Assembly (NCBI GenBank): GCA_002839355.1
Contig: PGXW01000017.1
Location: 38,718-102,717, forward strand
Origin: Spirochaetae bacterium HGW-Spirochaetae-2
Lineage (GTDB): Bacteria > Spirochaetota > Spirochaetia > Sphaerochaetales > Sphaerochaetaceae
Length of the DNA stretch: 64,000 nucleotides
Direction of reading: 5' to 3'
The position numbers and the translations under genes were made by a program. Below are positions 53,397 through 61,438 of the stretch, piece after piece (position 1 is the stretch's first letter; each line of letters opens with the position of its first letter). The notes under the pieces are model-generated. The model searched no databases, had not been told where the DNA came from, and saw nothing but the letters and a program-made list of their open reading frames with translations.

Positions 53397-53729
53397 ATGG
53401 ATGCAATTCAGGAACAACACGCTTTGGTATTGGTGCCTACCACCTCCACACTCACTGCGGCCAATGCCAAAGAATTCAAAGCCTCGTTGGAAGAACATAT
53501 CGAGCAAACCAAGGCGTTGGTGCTCGACCTCGAGAAGATCACGTTCATCGATAGTTCCGGATTGGGGGTATTGTTGTTCGCACTCAAGCGACTCAACCAA
53601 AAGGGCGGAGAACTCAAGCTCTGCAACGTGACCAAACCGGTACGCGTACTTTTCGAACTGGTGAGATTGCACCAGATCATGGAAGTCTTCAATTCCCGTG
53701 AGGAAGCATTGGCCTCTTTCTCATCGTAA
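53397..53729 (+). CDS. STAS-domain anti-sigma-factor antagonist
   Basis: The 110-residue single-domain STAS protein is of the SpoIIAA/RsbV type. The phosphorylation loop FIDSSGLGVLLFALK has candidate acceptor serines 53 and 54, in the expected place after the third strand, and the protein has the usual length. In partner switching it is phosphorylated by an RsbW-type kinase and restored by a PP2C phosphatase. The phosphatase/HATPase fusion at 46261-48684 carries both activities and is the obvious partner. It opens a plus-strand operon with a phosphatase-superfamily enzyme and a glycosyltransferase. GGAGG lies 8 bp before the ATG. No sigma factor is nearby, so the output may be a polysaccharide enzyme rather than transcription. 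Confidence 0.92.
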   Translation: MDAIQEQHALVLVPTTSTLTAANAKEFKASLEEHIEQTKALVLDLEKITFIDSSGLGVLLFALKRLNQKGGELKLCNVTKPVRVLFELVRLHQIMEVFNSREEALASFSS

Positions 53730-53741
53730 GGGAATACCATT

Positions 53742-54929
53742 GTGAAGAAACAAACGGTCAGCCTGTGCGTATTCATCGATGCCTTCGGATGGGACCTCAT
53801 GAAGACCCATCCGTTTCTCGATGACGAATTGCGGCACAAGCAACCGTTGGATACCATTTTCGGGTACAGCTCCACGTGTGACCCGACCATCCTCTCCGGC
53901 TTGTTGCCACGCGACCATGGTCATTTCTCCTTCTATGCCTATGACCCCAAGAGCTCGCCGTTCAAGCATTCCCTGTTCATCCAGTTGATGCGACTTGTCC
54001 CCACCTCCCTCTCAAGCAGGAACCGTGTGCGCAATATCGCAAGCCGGATCATCAAAAAACAGCTGGGATACACCGGATATTTCAACATATACAACATGCC
54101 CTTCAAGCTCCTGCCCTATTTCGACTATACGGAGAAACGGGACCTCTACCTGGCCGGAGGCATGAACAGCGGCAGCCCGACCATCATGGATTATGCCCGT
54201 GACCATGCGGTGGATTTCTTCCTTTCCGACTGGCGATCCCCGGAGTTGGAGAATCTCGGCCGGCTGAAAACGGCTTTGCAGGATCCGCAACGCAATGTGA
54301 CATTTGCCTATCTCTATATGGCCTCTATGGATGCTATCCTCCACCAGTATGGAACCGTCGCGCAACAAGTAGCCGATAAGATCGCCTGGTACGACCGGCA
54401 ACTCAGGCAGCTGCTCGCATTGGCCCGGTCGGAATACGAGACGGTGCGGTTGCATGTCTTCTCCGACCATGGCATGACGGATATCGACAGGACCTTCGAC
54501 CTCATGTCCATCGTGGAACAATTGCCCTTGCGCTTCGGCATCGATTATGCGGCAGTCTACGACTCGACCATGGCACGATTCTGGTTCCTGCGCGATGGAG
54601 CCGAACAGATGATAACCGAAACGCTCGGAAAGCTTGATTGCGGTGCGTTCATGGATTCCCGTAAAAAGCACGAGTGGGGTGTCGATTTTCCAGACAACCG
54701 CTATGGCGATGCGTTCTTCCTCTTGAATCCCGGAACGCTGCTCATACCGAGCCATATGGGGCAGCGTCCGTTGAAAGGCATGCATGGATATGCGATCGAC
54801 CACCATGCATCGGTCGCCGCCTACGCTACATCGGAAGCAATGTCGCAAGAACCGAAGCGGCTGGACGACTTGTACCAGATCATGAAGGGAGAAATCGACA
54901 GATGCCTTTCCAACAGCCAATCCCAATAG
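53742..54929 (+). CDS. Alkaline-phosphatase-superfamily (type I phosphodiesterase-like) enzyme
   Basis: The 395-residue product lacks a signal peptide, so it is probably cytoplasmic. Metal and nucleophile motifs of the alkaline phosphatase/NPP superfamily are visible: VFIDAFGWD (Asp13), GYSSTCDPTILSG (candidate nucleophile Thr45), RDHGHFSF, ASMDAILHQYG, FSDHGMTDID, and GMHGYAIDHH near the C-terminus. It probably hydrolyses or transfers a phospho-group on a glycan or lipid-linked precursor. It starts at a GTG 12 bp after the STAS gene and overlaps the next glycosyltransferase by 28 bp. Similar genes are found in polysaccharide and phosphonate loci; the substrate is unknown. Confidence 0.82.
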   Translation: MKKQTVSLCVFIDAFGWDLMKTHPFLDDELRHKQPLDTIFGYSSTCDPTILSGLLPRDHGHFSFYAYDPKSSPFKHSLFIQLMRLVPTSLSSRNRVRNIASRIIKKQLGYTGYFNIYNMPFKLLPYFDYTEKRDLYLAGGMNSGSPTIMDYARDHAVDFFLSDWRSPELENLGRLKTALQDPQRNVTFAYLYMASMDAILHQYGTVAQQVADKIAWYDRQLRQLLALARSEYETVRLHVFSDHGMTDIDRTFDLMSIVEQLPLRFGIDYAAVYDSTMARFWFLRDGAEQMITETLGKLDCGAFMDSRKKHEWGVDFPDNRYGDAFFLLNPGTLLIPSHMGQRPLKGMHGYAIDHHASVAAYATSEAMSQEPKRLDDLYQIMKGEIDRCLSNSQSQ

Positions 54930-55774
54930 TCATCCGGTCGCACAACGACCTCGCCTACCTCCGTCAAACGCTGGATATGGTCGAGCGGCAATCCCTTCCG
55001 GTGGATATCCATGTCTATGACAACGCTTCGACCGACGGGTCCGCCGTATTCCTTGCCTCCCGCAAGGTTGTCGTGCACGAGGTTCCGAAGGGAACCTATG
55101 TGCCGGGAAAAGTCCTTAACCGGGCAATAGCCGAAGTCGATGCGCAAGCACCTTTCGTCGTGTTCCTGAATTCCGATTGTACCCCTGTGGACGAACACTG
55201 GCTTGCAGAATTGGTCAACGGTTTCGCTGATCCGAAAGTCGCCGCGGTATTCGGTCGGCAGAGCCCGCGTCCTGATTGCAAACCCCTGTTCGCCAAGGAT
55301 ACCGACGATACTTTCGGCGATGGCTCCCGACAGCAGTATTGGCGCCACTGCTTCTCCATGGCTTCCTCGGCGATCCGACGTTCCGTTTGGGAAACGTTGC
55401 CGTTCAGGACCGATATCCAATATTCCGAGGATATCGATTGGACCTGGAGGATACGGCAGATGGGATGGAACATCGCGTATAGGCAAAACTCGCAGGTGTT
55501 GCATTCGCACAACTACACGCTCAGGGAATTCTTTAGGCGCCACTATGGCGAAGGCAAGGCCGAGGCAACGATTTTCGATTGGTCCACGTGGGACCGCTCC
55601 TTGCTCAGGTACTCCCTGTTGCCGTATATGCGGCAAGTGAAAAACGATCTCGTCTATGCCATCAAAACCAAAAACCTTTCGATCGTATGCCAATCACCCC
55701 TGCTGCGGGGAGTGCAAATGGTGGGACGGAGAAAAGGATTCAAGGCCGGTTGGGCCGGACGGGAGACAGTATGA
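54902..55774 (+). CDS. GT2-family (GT-A fold) glycosyltransferase
   Basis: The 290-residue protein has the typical start VIRSHNDLAYLRQTLDMVER, the Asp in VYDNASTDGS, the DXD-like FLNSDCTPVD and the acceptor/catalytic ED in IQYSEDIDWTWRI. The C-terminal segment has basic and aromatic residues for membrane association. It should be an inverting transferase adding one sugar to a lipid-linked precursor. The ATG at 54902 lies inside the upstream gene with GGGAG about 10 bp before it, and the stop overlaps the following ATG (ATGA). The longer frame from 54674 is rejected because it is a shadow of the upstream gene. Confidence 0.9.
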   Translation: MPFQQPIPIVIRSHNDLAYLRQTLDMVERQSLPVDIHVYDNASTDGSAVFLASRKVVVHEVPKGTYVPGKVLNRAIAEVDAQAPFVVFLNSDCTPVDEHWLAELVNGFADPKVAAVFGRQSPRPDCKPLFAKDTDDTFGDGSRQQYWRHCFSMASSAIRRSVWETLPFRTDIQYSEDIDWTWRIRQMGWNIAYRQNSQVLHSHNYTLREFFRRHYGEGKAEATIFDWSTWDRSLLRYSLLPYMRQVKNDLVYAIKTKNLSIVCQSPLLRGVQMVGRRKGFKAGWAGRETV

Positions 55775-56862
55775 ACACGATCAGACGACTTTCGGCTACC
55801 GGTTCCGAGGACTTTGAACGAAGGATGCATTCGGCCCTGCAGTCCATGGGAAGAAGCATTGCCGGGATCATGGGGCCGCGATTCGTTGCATTGATTCTCG
55901 GAGGGGGCTACGGACGGGGAGAAGGTGCTTGCATTTTCAAGGATGGAAAAGAGTTCCCCTACAATGACTTCGACCTGTTTATCGTAACAAAGGGTCCATC
56001 GGATTTGCCAAAGGCAATCCACGATATCACCGCCGGGTATGAGAAGCAGTTGGAAATCGAGGTCGATATCGGCGTTCCACTCCCGATCGAGGCACTGGCC
56101 AGACTCCCGCATTCGCTCATGTTCCAGGACCTGTTATCTGGCCATATGGTGATAACGGGGGATCCGAATGTGCTGAAAACGCATGTCCCTGCCCATTTGG
56201 CCGATCCGCTACCTGCCGTCGAAGCCTTGCGGCTCCTGTTGAATCGTGGAGCCGGCTTGCTGCAAGCGATCCAGGAAGCGTTCCAGCTGGAACTCGACAG
56301 CACCCACCGTCTCCCCGATCCCGATTTCATCCGTCGGAACCAACAAAAATGTGCATTGGCCTTGGGTGACAGTCTGCTGATTGCGAAGGGGTTGTATCGA
56401 CCACCCTTGCAAAGCCGACGATCGCTGCTGCAGGAACATATCGGAGAGATATTGCCCTCGGGTCGTGATTCCATTCTTGCCAATTATTTGCAGGCAGCCG
56501 ATTTCAAGCTCAATCCGCAAAGCCTCGCCGTACGGCAGCCGACCGTATCGGAACTCGAAGTGCTGGCGAAGGAATGGGTTCGCATATTGTTGTGGACAGA
56601 ACAGTTGAGGACCGGCAGGAATTGGACGGATGCCGAAGCCTATGCCAACGATACGTATATCCGTGAACCCTTGCAGCACTCACCAAGGAACCTTGCACGC
56701 AATGTACTCAAACAGTTGAAAACAGGAACAGTCTCGTGGAGGTATCCACGCGAGACGCTCTACGGGACGTTGGCCGTCTTGCTGGACAAGGTGCAACTGC
56801 ACGACCAAGGCTGGAAAGATCGGGCGAATGCGTTCCTCGCAATATGGCACACCTGCAATTAA
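55771..56862 (+). CDS. Nucleotidyltransferase-fold protein of unknown role in polysaccharide locus
   Basis: The 363-residue protein begins with a minimal nucleotidyltransferase (pol-beta-like) domain: LILGGGYGRGEG (residues 41-52) followed by NDFDLFIV, giving the pair Asp66/Asp68, and a third acidic residue in EIEVDIGVP near 97. Residues about 140-363 are helical and resemble the helical partner region of MNT/HEPN-type or GlnE/KNT-type proteins, without a recognised family. It may transfer a nucleotide to a protein or small molecule. It is the last gene of the STAS operon and its start overlaps the glycosyltransferase stop by 4 bp. Its stop abuts the convergent gene with no gap. Confidence 0.65.
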   Translation: MNTIRRLSATGSEDFERRMHSALQSMGRSIAGIMGPRFVALILGGGYGRGEGACIFKDGKEFPYNDFDLFIVTKGPSDLPKAIHDITAGYEKQLEIEVDIGVPLPIEALARLPHSLMFQDLLSGHMVITGDPNVLKTHVPAHLADPLPAVEALRLLLNRGAGLLQAIQEAFQLELDSTHRLPDPDFIRRNQQKCALALGDSLLIAKGLYRPPLQSRRSLLQEHIGEILPSGRDSILANYLQAADFKLNPQSLAVRQPTVSELEVLAKEWVRILLWTEQLRTGRNWTDAEAYANDTYIREPLQHSPRNLARNVLKQLKTGTVSWRYPRETLYGTLAVLLDKVQLHDQGWKDRANAFLAIWHTCN

Positions 56863-58290
56863 TTAAGAGGTGCGACCCGTGAACAGGGCCTTGATGTATC
56901 GCAGGAGCAAGCTCCTGTTATAGGCGAAGGAATCCACTACACGGTAATACATTTCGGATGCGAACAGCATCTCATCCTCGGGGTATTCGTCGTAGAGGAT
57001 ATCGGCTTCGGTGATGATCCCAGGATTGCTTTTCAGGTACAGGTTCTGCCAATCGGTGGACAATTTTCCAAAATCTTCCTTCGTACGATACGGAATACCG
57101 AAAAATCGGGATTTTCCCCGCACAATTGTCCACAAACCGGGAAGCAGAATCCACAATGCATGGGATCGGACACCCTTGCACATCTCTGAGCGATGGCGAA
57201 GTATCGGAATGGTCAAGGTAAGTCCGGGTTCTGACACGATCGCCTCATCCGTGGTCGGTTGACGCATCGAGACAACCGCAAGTCGGGTGGTTCTTCGCCG
57301 ATACACGACAGCATTGACCAAGAGAACAGCCGTATAGAGTGGCAAGGTGGCCAATCCCAGCATGCAGGCAATCAGGCGTGAACCAAGTGGTATTTTCAAC
57401 ACCCGGACCGAATCGTCCTCGGATTCCACCGAGGTGGCAAGAATCTCATCCACAGCAACGTACGCCGAGTTGAGCTGGGCATTGAAAATCGTATTTTGGT
57501 TGACAATACACCCTCGGACATCAAGATGCTTGCCCACATAACTTCCAGCCAAAATCGAGGAGCCGATGATATTGCTCTCATTGTCGACGATGCATCCGCT
57601 ACCGATCTCGCTATCAGGTCCGATTATTGTATGCTCGCCAAGGTTCACCTGCGAACCGATATACACCGGAGCGGTCAATGTACAGGTTGGATGGATCCTG
57701 GTTCCCGGTCCCACCCAGACTCCTGGGCGCAATTCCTTCCCGAGCACGACCAACGGTCCTCCCCGACGCCCGAGGACCCTAGCCAGGGCATCCAAGTATG
57801 ATTGGGCCGAACCCACATGCAGTGCTTCCACTACAGTTGCCCGTAGCGGTGCCGCATCCACAGATAGATGGGTCTTCGTCCCGAGGAGCCATCCGGTCTC
57901 GGTCCCATTCTCCAGGACAAACCGTGCCGGCTCGTGCATATGTGTCTCGTCGATACAGGGCAGGTAGGCATTGTTGCACAACAGGAACATCTCTTGGGAT
58001 CCCATCCAAGCGGCGTTGCGTATCCGCTCATGCACAGAGACTCCTTCCTTTACGAGATGATAACTGATCTTGACTCCCCACCGTTCGCCGTCTCCGATGA
58101 ATCGCTCGAACCGGTCGGCATTGCCCGACAGGAACAGGACAAGCGAGGAGGCCCCCAACCGCGACACGTATTCCAACACGTGTTGGAGGAACGGCTTGCC
58201 CATGATGGGAAGGAAACAGGAAAGTGTCTCGAATCCGCCTCCATCGGCATGGAGGCGTCTGCTATGGGTGAAATCACAAATGACCTTCAT
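56863..58290 (-). CDS. Nucleotidyltransferase-like/hexapeptide-repeat protein fused to degenerate phosphoglycosyl transferase
   Basis: The 475-residue protein has three parts. Residues 1-175 look like a sugar-nucleotidyltransferase fold (FLPIMGKPFLQHVLEYV, MFLLCNNAYL) but lack the GGxGTRL pyrophosphorylase loop. Residues about 180-285 are left-handed beta-helix hexapeptide repeats (VWVGPGTRIHPTC, IIGPDSEIGSGCIV). Residues about 298-475 resemble a bacterial sugar transferase: one hydrophobic hairpin (301-330), then LPGLWTIVRGKSRFFGIPYR, matching the family LWNVLRGDMSLVGPRP, and SNPGII in place of KPGLTG. The catalytic Asp-Glu region and KFRSM are absent. It starts within the upstream gene's stop (ATGA) and is the last gene of the minus-strand operon. 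It may be a non-catalytic scaffold or regulator. Confidence 0.7.
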   Translation of the reverse strand: MKVICDFTHSRRLHADGGGFETLSCFLPIMGKPFLQHVLEYVSRLGASSLVLFLSGNADRFERFIGDGERWGVKISYHLVKEGVSVHERIRNAAWMGSQEMFLLCNNAYLPCIDETHMHEPARFVLENGTETGWLLGTKTHLSVDAAPLRATVVEALHVGSAQSYLDALARVLGRRGGPLVVLGKELRPGVWVGPGTRIHPTCTLTAPVYIGSQVNLGEHTIIGPDSEIGSGCIVDNESNIIGSSILAGSYVGKHLDVRGCIVNQNTIFNAQLNSAYVAVDEILATSVESEDDSVRVLKIPLGSRLIACMLGLATLPLYTAVLLVNAVVYRRRTTRLAVVSMRQPTTDEAIVSEPGLTLTIPILRHRSEMCKGVRSHALWILLPGLWTIVRGKSRFFGIPYRTKEDFGKLSTDWQNLYLKSNPGIITEADILYDEYPEDEMLFASEMYYRVVDSFAYNRSLLLRYIKALFTGRTS

Positions 58291-59045
58291 TCTGTGGTGG
58301 ACTCCTTGTGGACTCGTGAAAAGCGGATCCTCGCGATACGTGCGATGAACACGACATTCCCGACAATATACCTACGCCACATTCTACGCGGTTCCATACA
58401 CAAGCGCCAGACCCATTCGATGCCCACCGATCGCATCCACTTCGGGGCCCGGGGAATCGAGCCTGAATAAAAATCGAACAGTCCTCCGACGCCCATGCAC
58501 AGAGGAACGTCGAGCCGGTCCCGAAGCCGGGCAATCCACTTCTCCTGTGCCGGCACCCCCATGGCCACCAGCAACAGGTCGGCTCCACTCGAATTTATCG
58601 ATTCGACAACCGACGGTTCGTCCCCGGAGGTGAAAAATCCATGGTGATACCCGGCTACGATTTCGCTGCGGGTATGCTCCTTAGTCCAATCGACTACTTT
58701 TTGCGCTATGCCCGGAGCTGCTCCAAGTAAAAACAACCGTTTGCCGCTTCGGGCACAGGCCTGGCACAGCAATGGAAACATATCGGTACCGTTCACGTTG
58801 TCGATTATCGGTGTTCCCAACCACTTCCCGGCAAGCTTGATTCCCGAACCGTCGGCGAACAATGCATCCGATTGCGATAGTATCTTGTGGTATTCGGAAT
58901 CCTTGGCTGCGACATTGATGCAATGGGCATTCACGAAATGCATCGTGTGCATCCCACCTGCAGCACCCAGGACCATATCGAGAGCCTCTGCCATGGTGAC
59001 ATTGGCAATCGAAAGATCCAACAGCTCCAAATCTTGCCGTACCAT
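58287..59045 (-). CDS. WecG/TagA/CpsF-family glycosyltransferase
   Basis: The 252-residue protein is a GT26 transferase that adds the second sugar (such as ManNAc or ManNAcA) to an undecaprenyl-PP-linked first sugar. Motifs are HFVNAHCINVAAKD, the catalytic-Asp segment DALFADGSGI, GTDMFPLLC, and the LLVAMGVPAQEKWI and GVGGLFDFYSG blocks, together covering the family. The C-terminus is Arg-rich with a hydrophobic stretch for membrane contact. It follows the initiating phosphoglycosyl transferase by 3 bp, which suits consecutive steps. Confidence 0.92.
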   Translation of the reverse strand: MVRQDLELLDLSIANVTMAEALDMVLGAAGGMHTMHFVNAHCINVAAKDSEYHKILSQSDALFADGSGIKLAGKWLGTPIIDNVNGTDMFPLLCQACARSGKRLFLLGAAPGIAQKVVDWTKEHTRSEIVAGYHHGFFTSGDEPSVVESINSSGADLLLVAMGVPAQEKWIARLRDRLDVPLCMGVGGLFDFYSGSIPRAPKWMRSVGIEWVWRLCMEPRRMWRRYIVGNVVFIARIARIRFSRVHKESTTE

Positions 59046-59048
59046 GGA

Positions 59049-60269
59049 TCAATACGCTCCCTTGCCGGTAAGGACCGCAGGAATCGTCTTGAGGATCAAC
59101 TTCAAGTCCAACCAGAATCCATGGCTCTCGATATACAGTACATCGAGCTCCACTTGCTGTTTGAATCCAATCTCGGAGCGGCCGCTTACTTGCCATATCC
59201 CGGTAAGACCCGGTTTGACCTCGAGCCTTCTCCGATCCTCCTGGGTATAGAGGGCCACTTCCCTCGGAACCGGAGGACGGGGTCCGACGATGGACATGTC
59301 TCCCTTGAGTACACACCACAACTGGGGCAGCTCATCGATACTGAACCGTCGGATGAAACGCCCGATTGGGGTAACACGCGGATCTTGCTTCATCTTGAAC
59401 GTCACATCCCCTGCCCGATCGGCTTGGTTGAGCAGCGAATCCTTCAAGGCATCGGCATGCATGACCATCGAACGGAATTTCGGAAAAGGGAATTCCTTAC
59501 CCTGCAATCCCACACGTTGCTGGACATAGAACACGGGTCCGCGGTCATGCAGCTTTATGGCTAGCGCCACGAACAAAAATAGTGGGGAGAGCAGCAGCAG
59601 TGCAACGAATGAAAGCAACATGTCCATCGCCCGCTTGAATGCCAAGGTGGCGGTGATTACGGCCAACCAGAGTTTGCGCTTGACTTTCGCTTTTCTCGAT
59701 TGCAGCGTGGCATGTTGGTATTGGCGTAGCATCCGGTCTATGCGTTCACGCCTTTTTTCAGCATCCAAGACAGATCTTGCAGTCGCCTCGTCGGTTTTCT
59801 CGATATACCTCACAATGGAATCGACCGCCTCGTTGAACGTTTCATCGGAGTTGACGACGATATCGGCATAGGTCCTGCCGAGAAACTCCTCGTCTCCCTG
59901 CTTGTCTGTCTTCTCCTTCAGAATGCGGTCCACCTCTTCAGCCAAGGTTTTCGACTGGAATTTTCCTTCCTTGAGGAACCCTTCGGTCCGCAAGGTCTTG
60001 AACAGGTCGGCGGTGATATCCACATCGGAGGCATCTATGAACAACCGCAGGTCGGCGGACGAACGCCAGGTGCGGTTGGAAAGTGCTCCCTCGGCGAACA
60101 TGATCACAAAATGGGGACCGTTCTCTTCCATGGCCACGATGGGTAACCCGTCTTCCGCATGTCCACCCAAATCCACGAGCACCACATCGGTGAGATGCTC
60201 CTCCAAGGTATGGGCAAAGGATGAGCACCACGCGGCGATCGGGCTACCGACAAGAATTCGATACCGCAT
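59049..60269 (-). CDS. Initiating phosphoglycosyl transferase with unusual N-terminal domain
   Basis: The 406-residue protein has a complete small phosphoglycosyl transferase domain at residues about 208-406: one re-entrant hydrophobic helix (217-237), GPVFYVQQRVG, FPFPKFRSM (261-268), FSIDELPQLWCVLKGDMSIV, GPRPP and KPGLTGIWQVSGR. It should attach the first sugar phosphate to undecaprenyl phosphate. In place of the usual four helices, residues 1-190 form a soluble, charged region with SKTLAEEVDRILKE and FLGRTYADIVVNSDE, reminiscent of cytidylate-kinase-like or nucleotide-binding folds but without a P-loop. The start overlaps the upstream transferase stop by one base (TGATG). Confidence 0.88.
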   Translation of the reverse strand: MRYRILVGSPIAAWCSSFAHTLEEHLTDVVLVDLGGHAEDGLPIVAMEENGPHFVIMFAEGALSNRTWRSSADLRLFIDASDVDITADLFKTLRTEGFLKEGKFQSKTLAEEVDRILKEKTDKQGDEEFLGRTYADIVVNSDETFNEAVDSIVRYIEKTDEATARSVLDAEKRRERIDRMLRQYQHATLQSRKAKVKRKLWLAVITATLAFKRAMDMLLSFVALLLLSPLFLFVALAIKLHDRGPVFYVQQRVGLQGKEFPFPKFRSMVMHADALKDSLLNQADRAGDVTFKMKQDPRVTPIGRFIRRFSIDELPQLWCVLKGDMSIVGPRPPVPREVALYTQEDRRRLEVKPGLTGIWQVSGRSEIGFKQQVELDVLYIESHGFWLDLKLILKTIPAVLTGKGAY

Positions 60270-61438
60270 CAGTTACCTCCCCTTTTCTTATCGACGACTG
60301 CCCTGAATATGTCAAGGGTGCGCCCGACGGTATTTTCCCATGAGAAGGTGGCTACCCAAGTACTGTTTGTAGTCGTCAGATCGGCTGTAGCGCTGGAATC
60401 GGTGAGCAACCGCATCATCTGTCCGGCCATTTCCCCCACATCGTCCACCGGGAATCTTGGTGTCTGGGGTCCTCCGATTTCAGGTAGTGAGGCGGCATCG
60501 GAGGTGATGATCGGGGTCCCGCAGGCCATAGCCTCGAGGACGGGAAGTCCGAATCCCTCGAATCGTGAAGGCAGGACGAAGAGTGCGGCACCCTGGTAGA
60601 GTTTGGGTATATCGGCAAAGTCGACAAACCCGGTGAAGTGGATGTCCTTGGCATACAAAGACCGTTCGGCTTCGGCATGTATCTCCTGGGCACGCTCCTT
60701 ATCGGGCCCGGAGAGGACCAACAGATACCGGTCGGAGAGGGACGAGCGAACCTGATCGAACGCCCGGATAAGGTTCACGTGGTTTTTCCCGGGATGTTCC
60801 AACCGGGACACATAGAGGATATATGGTGCATCGAATGCGAATTTTTCCGAGATTTCGCACCGTACCGCATCCCTATCCGAAGGGTTGGTGAACCGTTCGG
60901 TATCGGCGGCCAAAAGTGTCACAGTAATCTTTTGGGCAGGTACTTTGGCAAACCACACGATATCGTTCTTGGAGAATTCGCTTACCGTCAGCACATGGTC
61001 GAGCCTGGTGATCAAACGTGGTAGGATCTTCCGATTGAATATCCCATGGATCAAATCGTATTTCTCACGCATATGCAAGACTGCCATGTCGTGTACGGTT
61101 CCGACAGTCGGACACGGAGAACGGCCGGAGAGCCTGCGGTTGGCTGCGGGGAAGAAAAGCAGATCATAGCCTTGTTGCCTGCATAGGGCAGGCAACTTCA
61201 GTTGATTCCAAAAGAAATTGTGGATCGGCGAGGAATCGGCACCTTCGACGGCATGCCAACCGATATGTGCGAGCCCCTGAAGATACACCAAGGCATCCTC
61301 TTGCGGGCCTATCAGCTCGAAATAGAATTCATTGGCCAAATCGGGGTGGTCGAACCGAATCAACAATTCCCTGAGATAGCTTCCTATACCCGACCTGCCA
61401 TGGTCGGTCCCAAAGCTCGGTATGCCTATCCGATACAT
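60269..61438 (-). CDS. GT4-family glycosyltransferase
   Basis: The product has 389 residues with a GT-B fold. The N-terminal domain has RIGIPSFGTDHGRSGIGSYL and a HDMAVLHMREKY motif. The C-terminal GT4 domain has YVSRLEHPGKNHVNLI, FTGFVDFADIPKLY and the EX7E segment RFEGFGLPVLEAMACG. It resembles mannosyl- or rhamnosyltransferases of O-antigen clusters. The ATG at 61438 is chosen because AGGAG lies 8 bp before it; a GTG at 61444 is too close. It overlaps the preceding gene by 13 bp. Confidence 0.88.
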   Translation of the reverse strand: MYRIGIPSFGTDHGRSGIGSYLRELLIRFDHPDLANEFYFELIGPQEDALVYLQGLAHIGWHAVEGADSSPIHNFFWNQLKLPALCRQQGYDLLFFPAANRRLSGRSPCPTVGTVHDMAVLHMREKYDLIHGIFNRKILPRLITRLDHVLTVSEFSKNDIVWFAKVPAQKITVTLLAADTERFTNPSDRDAVRCEISEKFAFDAPYILYVSRLEHPGKNHVNLIRAFDQVRSSLSDRYLLVLSGPDKERAQEIHAEAERSLYAKDIHFTGFVDFADIPKLYQGAALFVLPSRFEGFGLPVLEAMACGTPIITSDAASLPEIGGPQTPRFPVDDVGEMAGQMMRLLTDSSATADLTTTNSTWVATFSWENTVGRTLDIFRAVVDKKRGGN

